Source: Affinirhizobium straminoryzae (GTDB taxonomy: Bacteria; Pseudomonadota; Alphaproteobacteria; Rhizobiales; Rhizobiaceae). Taken from it: a stretch of DNA of 64,000 nt. The first letter of the stretch is position 1; each line of letters begins with the position of its first letter. The notes under the pieces were generated by a model. That model saw only the letters and a program-made list of their open reading frames with translations, made no database searches and had not been told where the DNA came from. The DNA lies in contig NZ_VJMG01000028.1 of assembly GCF_007004135.1 (NCBI RefSeq), positions 50,521 to 114,520 of the forward strand, given 5' to 3'. This document shows positions 8,707-16,920 of this stretch, in pieces. Both the position numbers and the translations under genes were made by a program.

Positions 8707-9347
8707 GCCGGCGCACCTTTCACAGGGCGAGCGAAGCCGAGCGCCGCGAGGATCTGATCGCCGCGACGCTCGACTGCATTGCCGAATTCGGCATTCAGGG
8801 CGCCACCGTGCGCCAGATCGCCACGCGGGCCGGCGTGACCGGCGGCCTCATCCGTCATTACTTTGCGAGCAAGGACCTGATGATGCAGGCCGCCTATCGC
8901 GAGGTGATGCGGATGATGAGCGAACCTGCCCATGCCGCAGCCGCGAGCCACGGCACGGCGCGGGAAAAACTGGTGCGCTTCATTGCCGGCAACCTGACAC
9001 CGCCGGTCACCGATCCGCGCATGCTCTCGCTGTGGGCCGCCTTCATCGGCCATATCCGGGTGGAACCGGAATTTGCCGCCATCCACCGGGAAAACTACAT
9101 CGGCTTCCTCGCCGTGCTGGAAGGGCTGCTGACTGCCTTCTTCGCCGAGCAGGGCAGGCCGATCGACACGGACACCTGCCGGCGCCACGCAATCGCCCTC
9201 AACGGCCTGATCGACGGGCTGTGGCTGGAGGGCACACTGGTGGCCGACATGTTTGCCGAGAACCAGCTTGCCGACACGGCCCTCACCTCTGTAGAGCGGC
9301 TGCTCGGCCTTCGCGCCGGCGAACTTTCCGCCGCCAACCGTACCTGA
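8703..9347 (+). CDS. TetR/AcrR-family transcriptional regulator
   Basis: Regulator of 214 residues when read from the GTG that overlaps the upstream stop (GTGA). The N-terminal helix-turn-helix is ATVRQIATRAGVTGGLIRHY, followed by FASKDLMMQAAY, typical of the TetR family. The C-terminal ligand domain includes LNGLIDGLWLEG, as in BetI-like members. An earlier ATG at 8643 is in frame but lies deep inside the hydrolase gene. It probably controls its own operon and perhaps the divergent importer. Confidence 0.87.
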   Translation: MSRRTFHRASEAERREDLIAATLDCIAEFGIQGATVRQIATRAGVTGGLIRHYFASKDLMMQAAYREVMRMMSEPAHAAAASHGTAREKLVRFIAGNLTPPVTDPRMLSLWAAFIGHIRVEPEFAAIHRENYIGFLAVLEGLLTAFFAEQGRPIDTDTCRRHAIALNGLIDGLWLEGTLVADMFAENQLADTALTSVERLLGLRAGELSAANRT

Positions 9348-9362
9348 ACGGGAGATCTTCCA

Positions 9363-10577
9363 GTGCGTTACGCTTCCATCACCGACCGCCTTGCCGATCT
9401 CGGCTCCGGCCGCTGGGCCCTGCATCTGGCTGCCCGCCGCATGATCGCCGCCGGCGAGCCGATCATCGAACTGACCATCGGCGAGCCGGACCTGCCACCC
9501 GACCCTGCCCTTTTGGAGGAATGCAGTCGCGCCATGTATGCCGGCCGCACCCGCTATTCCAATGGCCGCGGCGAACCGGCGGTGTTGAAGGCGCTGGTCG
9601 CGAAATATGCAAAGCGCCGGCCGGGCGTCACGGAGAAGAATTTCCTCTGCTTCCCCGGCACCCAGACGGCACTCTATGCGGTGATGACCGGGCTGGTGGA
9701 GGCCGGCGACGGCGTGCTGGTCGGCGATCCGCTCTATGCGACCTATGAGGGCGTGATTGCCTCGACGGGCGCGCATCTGATCCCCGTACCGCTGCGGCCG
9801 GAAAACCGCTTCCACCTGCAGGCCGCGGATCTGGAGCGGGCGATCACGCCGGAAGCGCGCGTGCTGCTGCTGAACACGCCGCACAATCCGACCGGCGCCG
9901 TGCTGACCGAGGCGGAAATCGCTGCCATCGGCAAGATCTGCCGCAAGCACGATCTCTGGATCGTCTGCGACGAAGTCTACGAGCAGCTGCTGTTCGGGGA
10001 CGACTTCGCCTCGCCCTTCGACATGCCGGACCTGGCGGAGCGCACCATCGTCGTCTCGTCCATCTCCAAGTCGCATGCCGCGCCGGGCTTCCGCAGCGGC
10101 TGGGCTGCCGGGCCGGAAGAGTTCTGCAGCCGCCTGCTGCCGGTCTCAGAAACCATGCTGTTCGGTGTACAGCCCTTCATCTCCGACATGACGGCGCTTG
10201 CCCTCTCCCGGGATTTCCCGACGGCCGGCATCATGCGGGAAAATTATAAGCGCCGCGCCGGCGTGGTGGAAGCGACACTTGCCGGCAGCAACCTCTTGAA
10301 GCCGATGATGCCGGAGGGCGGCATGTTCGTGGTGGTGGATGTGACCGCGACGGGCCTCGACGGCGCCGATTTCGCCCACGAACTGCTGCACACCGAAAAG
10401 GTGGCGGTCATGCCCGGCTCCTCCTTCGGCCATCAGGCGGCGGGCTTCATCCGCATCTCGCTGACGGTGCCGGACGAGGTGCTGGAAGAAGCGGTGCGCC
10501 GCATGGCAACCCTTGCCGGACGCCTGGCCGCCCTGCCAGCCGAACAGAAGTCGGTCGGCGGACGCCTCGGCGCCTGA
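9363..10577 (+). CDS. PLP-dependent class I/II aminotransferase
   Basis: Fold-type I aminotransferase of 404 residues. Family landmarks are present: NTPHNPTG (about 171-178), CDEVYEQL with the PLP-pyridine Asp at about 203, and the Schiff-base lysine in SSISKSHAAPGFRSGW at about 236. A GTG start is used, with GGAGA eight bases before it. It is the last gene of the hydrolase/TetR operon and is followed by an intrinsic terminator. Substrate is not evident; in this setting, transamination of a (methyl)arginine-like compound is an attractive guess. Confidence 0.9.
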   Translation: MRYASITDRLADLGSGRWALHLAARRMIAAGEPIIELTIGEPDLPPDPALLEECSRAMYAGRTRYSNGRGEPAVLKALVAKYAKRRPGVTEKNFLCFPGTQTALYAVMTGLVEAGDGVLVGDPLYATYEGVIASTGAHLIPVPLRPENRFHLQAADLERAITPEARVLLLNTPHNPTGAVLTEAEIAAIGKICRKHDLWIVCDEVYEQLLFGDDFASPFDMPDLAERTIVVSSISKSHAAPGFRSGWAAGPEEFCSRLLPVSETMLFGVQPFISDMTALALSRDFPTAGIMRENYKRRAGVVEATLAGSNLLKPMMPEGGMFVVVDVTATGLDGADFAHELLHTEKVAVMPGSSFGHQAAGFIRISLTVPDEVLEEAVRRMATLAGRLAALPAEQKSVGGRLGA

Positions 10578-10601
10578 TCATCGGCATGTCATCCGACCCG
10601 A

Positions 10602-10630
10602 CCTTCCCGCCTTCCGGGCGGGAAGGTTTT
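10602..10630 (+). terminator. Rho-independent terminator of the aminotransferase operon
   Basis: A perfect 10-bp stem, CCTTCCCGCC (10602-10611) and GGCGGGAAGG (10617-10626), with a 5-base loop, followed by TTTT. It lies 24 bp after the aminotransferase stop and just before the convergent pectate lyase end. Confidence 0.85.
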
Positions 10631-10645
10631 CTGCATCGAGATGCC

Positions 10646-12136
10646 CTATAACTTGCCGGCACCGGCATGGGCCCGGACATAGGCAGGAACCTCGGCGGCC
10701 GGAATCGGAGGGGTGCCATAAAGCGTCGGCGTCCAGCCGAGATCAGACGAGATCGGCGTCTTCGGATCGCTGTTCAGCGCTGCGGCAAAATCGGCCGGCT
10801 GGCCATTCACCAGCGAGCCGCGGTCGAAGAAGCGGGTGCCCCCCTGGACGATCGCCGCCTCGCCGATGCCGCCATTGCGGATCTCGAAATAATTGTTCTC
10901 CGAATAGATCGCCGACTCCTTGCCGATGCCGAAGCCACTGCGGAAGACCGGGAATTCGCCCTTCATCTTCAGAGCCAGAGCATGCTTTTCCTGAAGACTC
11001 GCAGCGCCCTTGATCGGCTGGGCGGCGGTTCCGGAAAAATAGTTGTTGTAGCTGTGCACCTTGCCGAAGCGCACCCGCGGCAGGCGCTGGCCGGCATTAT
11101 CGAACCAGTTGGCCCGATAGGTGACGTTCAGCTTCCCCGCATCCGAATTCCGGCTGTCGCTGCCGCCGATCAGCGAGGTCTTGTCGTGTCCGGAAAAGTG
11201 GTTGTGGGTCAGCGTCACGCGGTCGGCGCCGTTGGTAATATCCACCTGCCCGTCATGATGCTGCACCTTCTGCTCGACCATGTTGTTGGGGAAGGGAAAG
11301 ACCGGCGGGAAGAGGTGGTCGGGCCGTTCGCCGTCGGTGAAGGTGCAGTGGTCGATCCACACGCGCGTTCCGCCATTGATCGAGATGTTGTCGTATTCGG
11401 AGTTCCAGCGGCCGCCCGGGCATTGCTGCGGACCGGTTGCCGCATTTACATAGGCCTCCTGGCATCCCGGATAGCTGGTATCGAGCTTCCAGGAATCGCC
11501 GGGGTCCCAGGCGGGGAAATAATCGAAGGCATCCTCGAAGGTGATGTTGCGGATGATGACGTTTTCGGTGCCCTCGCCGATCACGAGATTGCCCTTGACG
11601 ATCTTCGCATCGTTTCCGAGCCCGATCAGCGTGGTATTGGATGTGAGCTTGACGACAACCCGCGCCTTCTGGCGCTCAACCGATCGCTTGCGCGCCTCCT
11701 CCAGCGGCCCCGTCAGGTCCCGTAACGGACGCTTCTTGTCATCGAGCCGCACGTTCCAGACCTGCGGCGCATAGGCGGCCTTGTAGGCTTCGACGTCATA
11801 GGCGGGATCGGCATAGTCCTTTTCGAACAGTTCACGGTTATCATCATCGACCGAGAGATTGATCGTGCCCTTGACCTGAATGATCTTCGGACGATCCGGC
11901 TTGCCGCCGGGCCGCAGCGCGTCAAGCAATTGCGCGCGATTGGTTACCACAAAGACGTCGGATGGTGCCGACTTTGAACCGCCATCCGTTCCGGCACCCC
12001 ACCCATCCTGTGCAGCGATCGCCTGCCGCAGCAGATCGGTCTCAGCCTTGGCAACTGGCCCAGAGAGAGATACCAGCACCGCCGCGAGCGCGCCGGCAAG
12101 AGGATGGCGGAATGGACGGGCAAGGATCATGAACAC
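10646..12136 (-). CDS. Secreted pectate lyase (polysaccharide lyase family 1)
   Basis: Extracellular enzyme of 496 residues expected to cleave polygalacturonate by beta-elimination with calcium. A signal peptide (ALAAVLVSLSGPVAKAE) ends near residue 32. The parallel beta-helix carries the PL1 landmarks VWIDHCTF, a Ca-site region HHDGQVDITNGADRVTLTHN, and the catalytic RxPxxR motif in QRLPRVRFG. It is longer than many PL1 enzymes because of an N-terminal extension of about 170 residues with many charged positions. It is a monocistronic gene and suggests a plant-associated or plant-debris lifestyle. Confidence 0.9.
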   Translation of the reverse strand: MFMILARPFRHPLAGALAAVLVSLSGPVAKAETDLLRQAIAAQDGWGAGTDGGSKSAPSDVFVVTNRAQLLDALRPGGKPDRPKIIQVKGTINLSVDDDNRELFEKDYADPAYDVEAYKAAYAPQVWNVRLDDKKRPLRDLTGPLEEARKRSVERQKARVVVKLTSNTTLIGLGNDAKIVKGNLVIGEGTENVIIRNITFEDAFDYFPAWDPGDSWKLDTSYPGCQEAYVNAATGPQQCPGGRWNSEYDNISINGGTRVWIDHCTFTDGERPDHLFPPVFPFPNNMVEQKVQHHDGQVDITNGADRVTLTHNHFSGHDKTSLIGGSDSRNSDAGKLNVTYRANWFDNAGQRLPRVRFGKVHSYNNYFSGTAAQPIKGAASLQEKHALALKMKGEFPVFRSGFGIGKESAIYSENNYFEIRNGGIGEAAIVQGGTRFFDRGSLVNGQPADFAAALNSDPKTPISSDLGWTPTLYGTPPIPAAEVPAYVRAHAGAGKL

Positions 12137-12295
12137 TCTCCGGTCAGCATGCCGTACGTCACGGCTATCGAGAGAGAGTTATAGGATGAATCGCGACACA
12201 GTCATCATATAAGTTTCAGGACTGATAGAGTTGCCTTGTCCCTCCCCGTTGCCCAGGTGAAAGACCGACACCATCCAGGGGGCAGCAGATCGCGC

Positions 12296-12979
12296 TCAGA
12301 CGCCGAGATAGCGGTCCTGAAGCTCGGCCGTCAGCGCGTCGGGTCGTCCTTCCCAGGCGTTGCGGCCGTTTTCCAGCACCACGCAGCGATCGGCGACCGG
12401 CAGAAGCTCCGACAACGTCTTGTCCACCACGAGAATGGAAAGACCATCGGCCTTCAGCGCCCGGATGGCCCGCCAGATATCGAGGCGGATCACCGGCGCC
12501 AATCCTTCGGTCGCCTCGTCGAGAATCAGCAGGCGCGGATTGGTCATCAGCGCGCGGCCGACCGCCAGCATCTGCTGCTCGCCGCCCGAAAGGGAGCGCG
12601 CCAGCTGGTCGCGCCGCTCGGCAAGACGCGGGAAGAGGTCGTTGACCCGTTCCAGCGTCCAGCGACCGGGGCGCGCCGCCGCGACGAGGTTTTCGTAGAC
12701 CGTCAGATTGGGGAAGCAGCGCCGCCCTTCGGGCACGAGACCGATGCCGAGGCGCGCCACCTTGTGCGGCGGCTGACGATCGGTCGGCTGGCCGCCGAAG
12801 GAGATCCGCCCCGCCTTTGGCGGCGTGAGGTTGCAGATCGACTTGATGGTGGTGGACTTTCCCATGCCGTTGCGGCCCATCAGCGCCACCACCTCGCCCT
12901 CGTCCATCTTAAGATGCACGCCGAACAGCGCCTGGCTGCCGCCATAAAACGTCTGGATATCGTGTACGTCGAGCAGCAT
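12296..12979 (-). CDS. Branched-chain-type ABC transporter ATPase (LivF-like)
   Basis: One of two ATPases of a HAAT-family importer, 227 residues. Walker A is GRNGMGKST, the signature is LSGGEQQM, and Walker B is LLILDEATEGLAP. Its start codon overlaps the livG-like stop by one base. It ends the operon running from 16770 down to here. The substrate is likely an aromatic acid given the CoA ligase upstream, not necessarily an amino acid. Confidence 0.92.
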   Translation of the reverse strand: MLLDVHDIQTFYGGSQALFGVHLKMDEGEVVALMGRNGMGKSTTIKSICNLTPPKAGRISFGGQPTDRQPPHKVARLGIGLVPEGRRCFPNLTVYENLVAAARPGRWTLERVNDLFPRLAERRDQLARSLSGGEQQMLAVGRALMTNPRLLILDEATEGLAPVIRLDIWRAIRALKADGLSILVVDKTLSELLPVADRCVVLENGRNAWEGRPDALTAELQDRYLGV

Positions 12980-13728
12980 CAGACGTGGTCTCCGAGATAG
13001 GCGGTGCGCACGGTCGGGTCGCGGCGGATCTCCTCCACGGTTCCCGTGGCGATCACCCGGCCGTAGACCAGCACCGAAATACGGTCGGCGAGCGCGAAGA
13101 CGGCATCCATGTCGTGCTCCACCAGCAGGATCGGCGCTTCATGGCGCAAGCTGTCGAGAAAGCCGGTCAGCACCTTGGAGCCTTCCGGCCCCATGCCCGC
13201 CATCGGCTCGTCCAGCAGAAAGGCCTTCGCATCGAGCGCAAGCGCAATGGCGATCTCCAGCTGCCGCTTTTCCCCATGCGAGAGGTCCGAGGCCGGCACA
13301 TGCGCACGCGCCGCAAGGCCGACGCGCTCCAGCCGGGCCATGGCCTGATCGCGCAGGCCCCGGTCCCGCATCACGGGGCGGAAGAAGCGGAAGCTCGACC
13401 CTGCTCCGGCCTGCACCGCCAGCATCACGTTGCGCAGGGCCGAAAAGGCGCCGATCAGCGAGGAGATCTGGAAGGTACGCCCCAGCCCCAGCCGCGCCCG
13501 CTCGGCAACCGACAGGGCACCAATCTCCTGCCCCGCCAGCCGGATCGCACCGGAATCCTGCCGCAGCGTGCCGCAGATCTGGTGGATCAGCGTGGACTTG
13601 CCGGCACCGTTCGGGCCGATCAGCGCATGGATCTCGCCGGGCCTCAGGTCGAGCGACACGCCATCGGTCGCCTTCAGCGCGCCGAAGCGCTTGTGGAGAT
13701 CGCGGATCTCGAGAACCGGCTCAGCCAT
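12979..13728 (-). CDS. Branched-chain-type ABC transporter ATPase (LivG-like)
   Basis: Second ATPase of the importer, 249 residues. Walker A is GPNGAGKST; the signature is the LivG form LSHGEKRQLEIA; Walker B is FLLDEPMAGM. Overlaps the permease gene by 8 bp at its start. All ATPase motifs are intact. Confidence 0.92.
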   Translation of the reverse strand: MAEPVLEIRDLHKRFGALKATDGVSLDLRPGEIHALIGPNGAGKSTLIHQICGTLRQDSGAIRLAGQEIGALSVAERARLGLGRTFQISSLIGAFSALRNVMLAVQAGAGSSFRFFRPVMRDRGLRDQAMARLERVGLAARAHVPASDLSHGEKRQLEIAIALALDAKAFLLDEPMAGMGPEGSKVLTGFLDSLRHEAPILLVEHDMDAVFALADRISVLVYGRVIATGTVEEIRRDPTVRTAYLGDHV

Positions 13729-14707
13729 GACGTTCCTTTCCGGCGAAAAGGCCGATCACGCCGCCGCGGGCAAAGAGCACGGTGACGAGCAGGATCAGGC
13801 CGAGGAAGAACTGCCAGCGCTCGGTGATGCCGCCCAGCCAGAACTCCAGCAGCACGAACAGCGCAGCCCCCGCCACCGGACCCATCAGCCGTCCGGTGCC
13901 TCCAAGGATGACGAGGACAATCAGTTCGCCCGACATGTGCCAGGACAGCATGGAAGGGCTGACGAAGCGGTTGAGATCGGCATAGAGCGCGCCTGCCACC
14001 GCCGTGATCATGGCCGACAGCACGAAGGCGGTCAGCCGGATCGGCATCGGCGCAATCCCGATCGAGGCAAGGCGTACCTCGTTCTGCCGTGCCGCCTGCA
14101 GTGCCGCGCCGAAGCGGGAGGCGGACAACAGGGCCGAAAGGACAAGCGCCACCGCCAGAACCCCGAAGCAGACCAGGAAGAATTCCGTCGGCCGCATGGT
14201 GTTCAAGCCCGGAAAACCGTTACGCAGCGTGATGGACAAGCCGTCCTCCCCGCCATAGGCCGGCCAGGAGATCGCGAAATAATAGACCATCTGCGCAAAG
14301 GCGAGCGTGATCATGATGAAGTAGACGCCGGAGGTGCGCAGGCTGATCACGCCGATTGCAAGGCTGACCAGACCGGCCGCGAGCATGGCGACGATCCAGA
14401 TCACCGGCATCTGGGCGGAGCCCTCGAAGCCGAACAGCATCGGTTCGCCGGACATGGCATGCGAGGCGAGAATACCTGCCGCATAGCCGCCAATACCGAA
14501 GAAGGCCGCATGCCCAAAGGAGACCAGCCCGCCAAGCCCGAGCGCAATGTTGAGCCCGACCGCCGCCAGAGCCAGGATCGCGATACGGGTAACAAGCGTC
14601 ACCGTGAAAGTCTGACCGAGGGCATCGGCAACAAAGGGCACCGCCAGCAGCAGAACAAGGAGGAGAAGATTGACGCGTGTTTCCCGGTTCATGGTCTTCA
14701 TCCTCAT
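13721..14707 (-). CDS. Branched-chain-type ABC transporter permease (LivM-like)
   Basis: Polytopic permease of 328 residues with the LivM landmarks GLNIALGLGGLVSFGHAAFFGIG near residue 55 (written here in part: GLGGLVSFGHAAFFGIGGY) and a C-terminal GGTGRLMGPVAGA. Start overlaps the LivH-like stop (ATGA). Forms the membrane pore with the LivH-like product. Confidence 0.92.
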   Translation of the reverse strand: MRMKTMNRETRVNLLLLVLLLAVPFVADALGQTFTVTLVTRIAILALAAVGLNIALGLGGLVSFGHAAFFGIGGYAAGILASHAMSGEPMLFGFEGSAQMPVIWIVAMLAAGLVSLAIGVISLRTSGVYFIMITLAFAQMVYYFAISWPAYGGEDGLSITLRNGFPGLNTMRPTEFFLVCFGVLAVALVLSALLSASRFGAALQAARQNEVRLASIGIAPMPIRLTAFVLSAMITAVAGALYADLNRFVSPSMLSWHMSGELIVLVILGGTGRLMGPVAGAALFVLLEFWLGGITERWQFFLGLILLVTVLFARGGVIGLFAGKERHG

Positions 14708-15624
14708 GCCTGCGCCGGAAACAGCCCGCGCGGTTTGACCGCCAGGATGATTGCCATCAGGATATAGATCAGCATCGAGGCGAGCGCGCCGCCGATCAGG
14801 CCGGCCTGATCCGGCGGCACCACCAGCGCCAGAAGCTGGGGCAGCAGGAACCGGCCGAGCGTATCGACCGAACCGACCAGAAGCGCGCCGATCAGTGCTC
14901 CCTTGATCGAGCCGATGCCGCCGATGACGATCACCACGAAGGCGAGGATCAGCACCGGTTCGCCCATGCCGACCTGCACCGATTGCAGTGCACCGACCAT
15001 GGCACCCGCAAGGCCCGCAAGGGCTGCGCCCAGCGCAAAAACCAGCGTGTAGAGCGTGCGGATATCGACGCCGAGCGCTGCGATCATCTCGCGGTCGCTT
15101 TCGCCGGCGCGGATGCGCATGCCGAGCCGCGTTCTGGAAATCAGGGCATAGAGGCCGAAGGCCACCAGCGCGCCGGCAAGAATGATCGCCAGACGGTAGA
15201 GCGGATACTGCGCGCCGCCCGGCAGACCGACGGCCCCCTGCAGCAGCGGCGGAATGTCGAGATAGAGCGGAAAGGAACCGAACAGCCAGCGGGTCCCTTC
15301 CGAAAAGATCAGGATCAGTGCAAAGGTGGCCAGCACCTGGTCGAGGTGATCGCGCTGGTAGAGGCGGCGGATGACGGTGATTTCGATCAGCGCACCGGCA
15401 GCGGCCGCCGCCGCAAGACTTGCGACAAGGCCGAGCCAGAAGGAGCCGGTGAGCGCGGCGACGGAGGCGCAGGCAAAGGCGCCGACCATGTAGAGCGAGC
15501 CATGGGCCAGATTAATCAGGCCCATGACGCCGAAGATCAGCGTCAGCCCGGCGGCCATGAGAAACAGCATGACGCCGAGCTGAACCCCGTTCAGCACCTG
15601 CTCGATGACGAGAGCCAGGGTCAC
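14704..15624 (-). CDS. Branched-chain-type ABC transporter permease (LivH-like)
   Basis: Polytopic permease of 306 residues. It begins with the LivH pattern LNGVQLGVMLFLMAAGLTLI followed by FGVMGLINLAHGSLYM, and ends with GGIGSIKGALIGALLVGSV. It follows the binding-protein stop by 9 bp in the same operon. Confidence 0.92.
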   Translation of the reverse strand: MTLALVIEQVLNGVQLGVMLFLMAAGLTLIFGVMGLINLAHGSLYMVGAFACASVAALTGSFWLGLVASLAAAAAAGALIEITVIRRLYQRDHLDQVLATFALILIFSEGTRWLFGSFPLYLDIPPLLQGAVGLPGGAQYPLYRLAIILAGALVAFGLYALISRTRLGMRIRAGESDREMIAALGVDIRTLYTLVFALGAALAGLAGAMVGALQSVQVGMGEPVLILAFVVIVIGGIGSIKGALIGALLVGSVDTLGRFLLPQLLALVVPPDQAGLIGGALASMLIYILMAIILAVKPRGLFPAQA

Positions 15625-15633
15625 GAACGGGCC

Positions 15634-16770
15634 TTACTTCTTGCAGTCTTTGGCATAGGCATCGCCGTGATCGGTAAAGATCGTCTCGACGATCTTGTTG
15701 GTCAGCGTGCCGTTCTCCTTCACCACTTCCGTCAGGTAGATGTCCTGGATCGGATGGCGGTTGGTGTTGAACTTGAATTTTCCACGCGGCGACTGGATGT
15801 CGGCCTTGTTCAGTTCCGCGGTGAAGGCCTTCACATCCTTGACGCTCGCCTTGGAAGCGGCCGACAGGATCAACTGCGCCGCATCATAGGCCTGCACGGC
15901 GTAGATGGAGGGCAGACGGCCATATTCGGCCTGGAAGGCCGGCACGAACTTCTTGTTCGCGGCGTTATCCAGATCCTTCGCCCACTGGCCGGAGGCCTTG
16001 GCGCCCAGCGCCGCATCGCCGATGGCCGGCAGCACGTCCTGACTGAAGGAGAAGCCGGGGCCGATGACCGGGATCTTCACGCCTGACTGGGCATACTGCT
16101 TCATGAAGGCGATGCCCATGCCACCCGGCAGGAAGACGAAGGCCGCATCGGCGCCGGAGGCGCGGATCTGCGCGATTTCGGCGGCGTAATCCGTCTGGCC
16201 GACCTTGGTATAGACCTCGCTTGCGAGTTCGCCCTTGTAATAGCGCTTGAAGCCCGTCAGCGAATCCTTGCCGGCCGGATAGTTGGGCGCCATGATGAAC
16301 GTCTTCTTGTAGACCTTGCTGGCATATTCGCCCATGGCCTCGTGAAGATTGTCGTTCTGGTAGGCGGCGTTGAAATAGAGCGGATCGCACTTTTCGCCGG
16401 CAAGCGCTGCCGGGGCTGCATTGGTCGACACGTAGATCTTGCCCTGCGCCACGGCGCCCGGCACGACCGCCATCAAAAGGTTCGACCAGACGATGCCGGT
16501 CAGGATATCGACCTTGTCGCTCTGGATCATCTTGTCGGCGATCTGTACGGCGAGTTCCGGCTTCTGTGCGTCATCCTCGGTGACGACGGTGATGTCCTTG
16601 TTGCCGGACTGCTTGATCGCCAGCATGAAGCCGTCGCGCGTATCGACGCCAAGGCCCGCACCGCCGCCGGAGAGCGTGGTGATCAGGCCGATCTTCACCG
16701 GCTCCGCCATGGCCAGCGACGAGGCACCAAGCGTCAACGCCAGCGTTGCGGCCTTCAGAAAAGTCTTCAT
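15634..16770 (-). CDS. Periplasmic binding protein of the branched-chain-type importer
   Basis: Substrate-binding protein of 378 residues with signal peptide (KAATLALTLGASSLAMAE), then the type I fold opening VKIGLITTLSGGGAGLGVDT. A GTG nine bases further upstream is in frame, but GGGAG sits at proper spacing only for the ATG at 16770. Resembles binding proteins for aromatic or branched-chain ligands; the upstream aryl-CoA ligase suggests an aromatic acid such as anthranilate or benzoate, as inference. Confidence 0.88.
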   Translation of the reverse strand: MKTFLKAATLALTLGASSLAMAEPVKIGLITTLSGGGAGLGVDTRDGFMLAIKQSGNKDITVVTEDDAQKPELAVQIADKMIQSDKVDILTGIVWSNLLMAVVPGAVAQGKIYVSTNAAPAALAGEKCDPLYFNAAYQNDNLHEAMGEYASKVYKKTFIMAPNYPAGKDSLTGFKRYYKGELASEVYTKVGQTDYAAEIAQIRASGADAAFVFLPGGMGIAFMKQYAQSGVKIPVIGPGFSFSQDVLPAIGDAALGAKASGQWAKDLDNAANKKFVPAFQAEYGRLPSIYAVQAYDAAQLILSAASKASVKDVKAFTAELNKADIQSPRGKFKFNTNRHPIQDIYLTEVVKENGTLTNKIVETIFTDHGDAYAKDCKK

Positions 16771-16920
16771 GTGATGCACTCCCGTTTTCTTTGACGTCCC
16801 ACTCTGTGATGCGCGACCTTTTGCGGTCGTTCTGTCATCCCCGGCACAACCATAGACGCAGGCCGGGATATTTTCCTAGTCGAAAGCAGTGATCCCCACA
16901 GGGCGTGTGACCCGACACGA

